Positions 16,591-19,353 of a DNA stretch of 19,353 nt are shown here, piece by piece. How positions within the stretch are numbered: the first letter of the stretch is position 1; the number at the start of each line of letters is the position of its first letter. Origin of the DNA: Bacillota bacterium (GTDB lineage Bacteria; Bacillota; Clostridia; Acetivibrionales; DSM-1351); contig JAEWAX010000036.1 of NCBI GenBank assembly GCA_023391425.1, positions 1-19,353 on the forward strand. Direction: 5' to 3'. The translations under genes were made by a program, and so were the position numbers. The notes under the pieces were generated by a model, which did no database searches, had not been told where the DNA came from, and saw only the letters and a program-made list of their open reading frames with translations.

Positions 16591-17243
16591 AACGTAATTG
16601 TCTCCTTGCTGGTAACTTCATTGGTGATTTCACTTCTTGCTTTTGATTTGGACAATTTTCCAGTGCCACCTTCAACAACTCCATCTTTTTTTAGTACACT
16701 AATTATTGTACCAACGAAGCACTTGACATCTAATACAAAGCCCATTTTCTGGACATACTCTCCATCTAACTGCGCCTTTACATCAATAGAAAGTTCATCT
16801 CTACCATTTATCTGAGCCCAACCAGTTAATCCAGGTCTAACATCATTTGCCTTATACTTTTCTCTTTCAGCAATCAAATCGTATTGATTCCACAATGCTG
16901 GACGTGGGCCAATAAAGGACATTGTACCCCCTAGAATATTTACAATCTGAGGTAACTCATCAAGACTTGTTTTGCGAAGAAATTTTCCTACTTTCGTTAT
17001 GTATTGTTCTGGATTTTCAAGCAGGTGCGTTGGCGTATCCTTTGGTGAATCTATTCTCATGGTTCGAAATTTTAATATATTAAAATACGTAATATGAATT
17101 CCAACTCGCTTTTGTTTAAACAGTACTGGTCCTCTAGAGTCAATCTTAATCGCAATAATCAGAAATAAAAATATGGGTGAAAGAATAATTAGACTTATTA
17201 AAGCAAGTATGAAATCTATACATCTCTTAATAATTAAATACAT
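16587..17243 (-). CDS. Initiating sugar-phosphate transferase (PglC/WcaJ-type)
   Basis: A 218-residue monotopic membrane phosphoglycosyl transferase. One N-terminal hydrophobic hairpin (residues ~8-33, IIKRCIDFILALISLI) anchors it. The soluble part holds KQKRVG, FNILKFRTM, SLDELPQ with the catalytic Asp95-Glu96 pair, IGPRPALW and RPGLTGWAQINGRD. The short form without the extra membrane domain of WbaP/WcaJ is like PglC and WecP-like transferases. It moves a sugar-1-phosphate from its UDP carrier to undecaprenyl phosphate and so starts the repeat unit. The ATG at 17243 has a perfect AAGGAGG 9 nt upstream; the TTG at 17279 lies before that site and is rejected. It is the first structural gene after the regulator. 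Confidence 0.95.
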   Translation of the reverse strand: MYLIIKRCIDFILALISLIILSPIFLFLIIAIKIDSRGPVLFKQKRVGIHITYFNILKFRTMRIDSPKDTPTHLLENPEQYITKVGKFLRKTSLDELPQIVNILGGTMSFIGPRPALWNQYDLIAEREKYKANDVRPGLTGWAQINGRDELSIDVKAQLDGEYVQKMGFVLDVKCFVGTIISVLKKDGVVEGGTGKLSKSKARSEITNEVTSKETITL

Positions 17244-17252
17244 ATTGCCCAC

Positions 17253-17259
17253 CCTCCTT
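17253..17259 (-). promoter_or_regulatory. Strong ribosome binding site of the sugar transferase
   Basis: AAGGAGG on the minus strand, 9 nt upstream of the ATG at 17243. It decides that start over the in-frame TTG at 17279 and lies in the 39-base spacer after the regulator gene. Confidence 0.85.
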
Positions 17260-17282
17260 CTCAAGTCTTTTATGTTCAAAAT

Positions 17283-17786
17283 CTAAATTAATTCTAATAA
17301 ATTTATAACCCTCTTGTATTCCTCTTTGAAGTTATTATAAGCAATAATATTCAATACCACAACTGTTTTTGCTTTATCACAAGTGTCTTTTGGGGTAATA
17401 AACTTTACATTACTATTTGTTTCTATTGACAAGCTAACGAGTTCACTTATCTCATCATCCTCCAACACTACAAATACCTCCCCGTGTTCGGCTACCAAGC
17501 TTTCTATTGCAACTCTCATTTTAACCTGAGTTTCCATTATATAGTTATAGTTACTCTTTATATAGTTACTTGTCTTTTGTAGCTTTTCTACAATGCCCTT
17601 GGGAGTTAGCATATAAAGTATTCTATTCATTGGCATCCGTTTTATCTTAATTAGTCCTTCAATAGACATTTTATTTAAAAGAATATTAATACTACCCAAT
17701 GAACATTGTATCATTCTTGATAGCTCTCTTTGAGTAATATTTGAATTTTTATCTATTTCATGTAAAACAATATATTCTTTATCCAT
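17283..17786 (-). CDS. EPS-associated winged-helix (MarR-type) regulator with C-terminal extension
   Basis: A 167-residue protein. Residues ~1-75 form a winged helix-turn-helix: ITQRELSRMIQCSLGSINIL is the recognition region, LIKIKR...RILYMLTPKGI the wing and the TPKG signature of EPS-associated MarR-type regulators. Those are usually ~100 residues. Here a linker (~76-95) leads to an extra alpha/beta domain of about 70 residues (VFVVLEDDEISELVSL, NVKFITPKD, AKTVVVLNII) that resembles a small Rossmann-like fold with a degenerate nucleotide loop. It is the first gene of the operon, about 31 nt below a near-consensus promoter, so it probably controls its own locus, perhaps after sensing a metabolite. 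The ligand is unknown. The ribosome site (GAGTGAG) is weak. Confidence 0.82.
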   Translation of the reverse strand: MDKEYIVLHEIDKNSNITQRELSRMIQCSLGSINILLNKMSIEGLIKIKRMPMNRILYMLTPKGIVEKLQKTSNYIKSNYNYIMETQVKMRVAIESLVAEHGEVFVVLEDDEISELVSLSIETNSNVKFITPKDTCDKAKTVVVLNIIAYNNFKEEYKRVINLLELI

Positions 17787-17806
17787 TTTCTCACTCTCGT
17801 TTGTTT

Positions 17807-17826
17807 AATTAATGAACACGTTAATT
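17807..17826. promoter_or_regulatory. Candidate operator overlapping the operon promoter
   Basis: An inverted repeat AATTAA (17807-17812) / TTAATT (17821-17826), 8-nt centre, covers the predicted transcription start and part of the -10 box. Position suits autoregulation by the winged-helix protein encoded just downstream. The arms are short and AT-rich, so chance is quite possible. Confidence 0.3.
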
Positions 17827-17852
17827 TTACTACTCACATCAACATCTGTCAA
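17824..17852 (-). promoter_or_regulatory. Main promoter of the minus-strand EPS operon
   Basis: On the minus strand there is a perfect -35 box TTGACA (17852-17847), a 17-nt spacer, and the -10 box TAAAAT (17829-17824, five of six matches to consensus). Transcription would start near 17817, about 31 nt before the regulator ATG at 17786, leaving no room for a leader riboswitch. This is the best sigma-A-type promoter I found. Confidence 0.75.
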
Positions 17853-17920
17853 TCTAACCTACATTTTAACATATAATTGTATTAAATTTAATTTTTACAG
17901 TATATTTAGCTATTTATAAA

Positions 17921-17929
17921 TGTTATAAT
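17921..17929 (+). promoter_or_regulatory. Extended -10 promoter for the divergent ligase-like gene
   Basis: TGTTATAAT is an extended -10 element (TGn plus perfect TATAAT at 17924-17929). The -35 region is poor: TTTACA at 17894-17899 is too far (24 nt). Transcription would start near 17936, which argues against the in-frame ATG at 17931 as the start of the gene. Confidence 0.5.
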
Positions 17930-17966
17930 TATGAAAGAAAATATTGAAGGGTGGTTGATTATACAA

Positions 17967-19353
17967 TTGAAAAATATAAAAAAGGCTAGTGTTAAGGATA
18001 CCTATATAAAAATAATACCATTAGCTTTAATTCTGCTGATTTTACCAATGATAGTTTTTATGAAAAGTATCCCTATAAAAGGTATTGCTACTGAGTTCTA
18101 TGCTTCAACTTCTGTTCCTGACTTTTTCAGCTATTATAAAGTCTTATGGTTTATAGTTTTCGCTGTTAGTTCAATATTGTTTGTTTCATATTATGCATAT
18201 ACAAAGAAGCTTAAGATTAAGCTAAGTATCGGCTTTGTTCCATTACTTGTATACTATTTGTTTGTATTTCTTTCGACTTCTTTCTCAAAATATCACGAGC
18301 AGGCTTTGAATGGTTTTATCGATAGATATGAGGGATTTTGGGTCATTTCATTCTATATGATTGTCTGTTTCATCGCAGCACATTTTATTACATATGAAAA
18401 AGATATCAAGATTCTATTCGGTGCTTTGATTATCTGTACTACTCTTTTATGTATCTTAGGAGTATCCCAATTCTTTGGTTTTGATTTTCTTCAGACAGGT
18501 TTTTTTAAGAGACTAATTTTGCCTAGTGAGTCTAGTGCTTTAAGTACAAGCTTGAAATTTAATTTTCCAACAAAGTATATATACCTTACTCTTTTTAATC
18601 CAAACTATGTTGGTAGCTTTTGTGCTTTAGTATTACCTATAAGTATTGTTATACTTTTATTTGTAAAAAAACCATACCTAAAAATACTATCTGGTGCTTT
18701 AAGTGTACTTATTTTGATAAATCTTATAGGTAGCCGTTCAAGTGCTGGATTAATTGGTGTTTTTGTAACTATTATTCTGGTAATTATATTATTAAGAAAG
18801 AAGATTTTTAAATATTGGATTCCCGTAGTAGCTTTAGTTATTTGCTGCTCAGGTGCCCTTATTTATATAAATCAAAGTTCTTCTGGTCTTTTAACAAATG
18901 AAATTCGTGGTTTCTTATCACAAAAACAAACTGCGACTGTTTATAAAGATGGTGAATACAAGTTCCTTACAGATATGATCATTGATAAAAATAATATGAC
19001 AATATATATGGGGGATACTCCTATATATATAAGGTTTGATTCTCAAAATAACTCACTTAGCTTTTTTGATGACACCGGAAAGGATTTACAAGTAGTAAAA
19101 AATCCTAATGATAGCACTGTAATTAGCTTTGATAGCCTTAAATATTTAGGTCTTAGCATAAAGATGTCAAATTCTCTATTAACTATTTCTTCTGCAAATA
19201 CAAAATACTATGTTACCATTGATAGTACTGGCTCATTTAAATTTTTAAATCATGTAAGTAAGCCTGTTGATATCGTTAACCCAGCATCTTTCGGCTTTGA
19301 AGGCTATGAGAGATGGGCTTCCAGTAGAGGATATATATGGTCACGTTCTATTC
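17967..19353 (+). CDS. O-antigen ligase/polymerase-fold membrane protein, partial (3' end outside)
   Basis: An open frame that runs off the right edge, at least 462 residues. About nine hydrophobic segments lie in the first ~310 residues. FNPNYVGSF and LIGSRSSAGLIG match the Wzy_C/WaaL family (O-antigen ligase-like). Then comes a soluble, beta-strand-rich, hydrophilic stretch of ~135 residues (about 18895-19300), before GFEGYERWASSRGYIWSRS, the conserved Arg-Trp loop where the family domain resumes. The family joins glycan from undecaprenyl pyrophosphate to an acceptor, or polymerises it, outside the cell. I prefer TTG at 17967, following AAGGGTGG (12 nt); the in-frame ATG at 17931 abuts the -10 box. 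It diverges from the main operon, sharing a ~180-bp regulatory region. Confidence 0.83.
   Translation, partial: MKNIKKASVKDTYIKIIPLALILLILPMIVFMKSIPIKGIATEFYASTSVPDFFSYYKVLWFIVFAVSSILFVSYYAYTKKLKIKLSIGFVPLLVYYLFVFLSTSFSKYHEQALNGFIDRYEGFWVISFYMIVCFIAAHFITYEKDIKILFGALIICTTLLCILGVSQFFGFDFLQTGFFKRLILPSESSALSTSLKFNFPTKYIYLTLFNPNYVGSFCALVLPISIVILLFVKKPYLKILSGALSVLILINLIGSRSSAGLIGVFVTIILVIILLRKKIFKYWIPVVALVICCSGALIYINQSSSGLLTNEIRGFLSQKQTATVYKDGEYKFLTDMIIDKNNMTIYMGDTPIYIRFDSQNNSLSFFDDTGKDLQVVKNPNDSTVISFDSLKYLGLSIKMSNSLLTISSANTKYYVTIDSTGSFKFLNHVSKPVDIVNPASFGFEGYERWASSRGYIWSRSI

Noticed and set aside
1..19353. CRISPR arrays, tRNA or rRNA genes, intact insertion sequences
   Set aside because: No regularly spaced repeats, cloverleaf-like GC-rich segments, transposase motifs or paired terminal inverted repeats were seen in reading the window.

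Overview
This is a low-GC exopolysaccharide / cell-surface glycan locus from a Gram-positive anaerobe-type genome, probably a clostridial Firmicute. The assignment rests on AT-rich codon use, strong AGGAG-type ribosome sites, frequent TTG and GTG starts, and an EPS-associated MarR-type regulator heading the operon. It is an inference from style and families, not a species call.

Sixteen genes (158-17786) lie on the minus strand and read right to left as one tightly packed Wzx/Wzy-type operon, apparently driven by a near-consensus promoter at 17824-17852. In transcription order they are: a winged-helix regulator; the initiating polyprenyl-phosphate sugar-phosphate transferase; an NAD-dependent epimerase/reductase; a WbuB-like glycosyltransferase; a three-gene UDP-GlcNAc conversion cassette (FnlA/CapE-type 4,6-dehydratase/5-epimerase, cupin-less RmlD-like reductase, UDP-GlcNAc 2-epimerase); two GT4 glycosyltransferases; a Wzy-like polymerase; another GT4 enzyme; a gap of about 470 bp holding only decayed sequence; two tandem DegT/DnrJ/EryC1/StrS-fold proteins; a GNAT acetyltransferase; a GT2 glycosyltransferase; and a Wzx-like flippase. 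On the opposite strand, from about 17967, a divergent O-antigen ligase-fold membrane protein runs off the right edge.

Taken together, the transferase loads the first sugar phosphate on undecaprenyl phosphate. The WbuB-like enzyme probably adds the 2-acetamido-2,6-dideoxy-L-hexose made by the cassette, and the remaining glycosyltransferases extend the unit. The DegT/GNAT group may make or acylate an amino sugar. Wzx flips the repeat unit and Wzy polymerises it; the divergent protein may ligate or polymerise.

The points most worth a second look are: the second DegT protein, which has Arg where the PLP-binding Lys should be and sits beside an intact paralogue; the cupin-less reductase, which points to L-RhaNAc/L-QuiNAc rather than L-FucNAc; the Rossmann-like C-terminal extension on the regulator; and the large soluble insertion in the divergent ligase. 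No Wzz/BY-kinase chain-length module is visible in the window.
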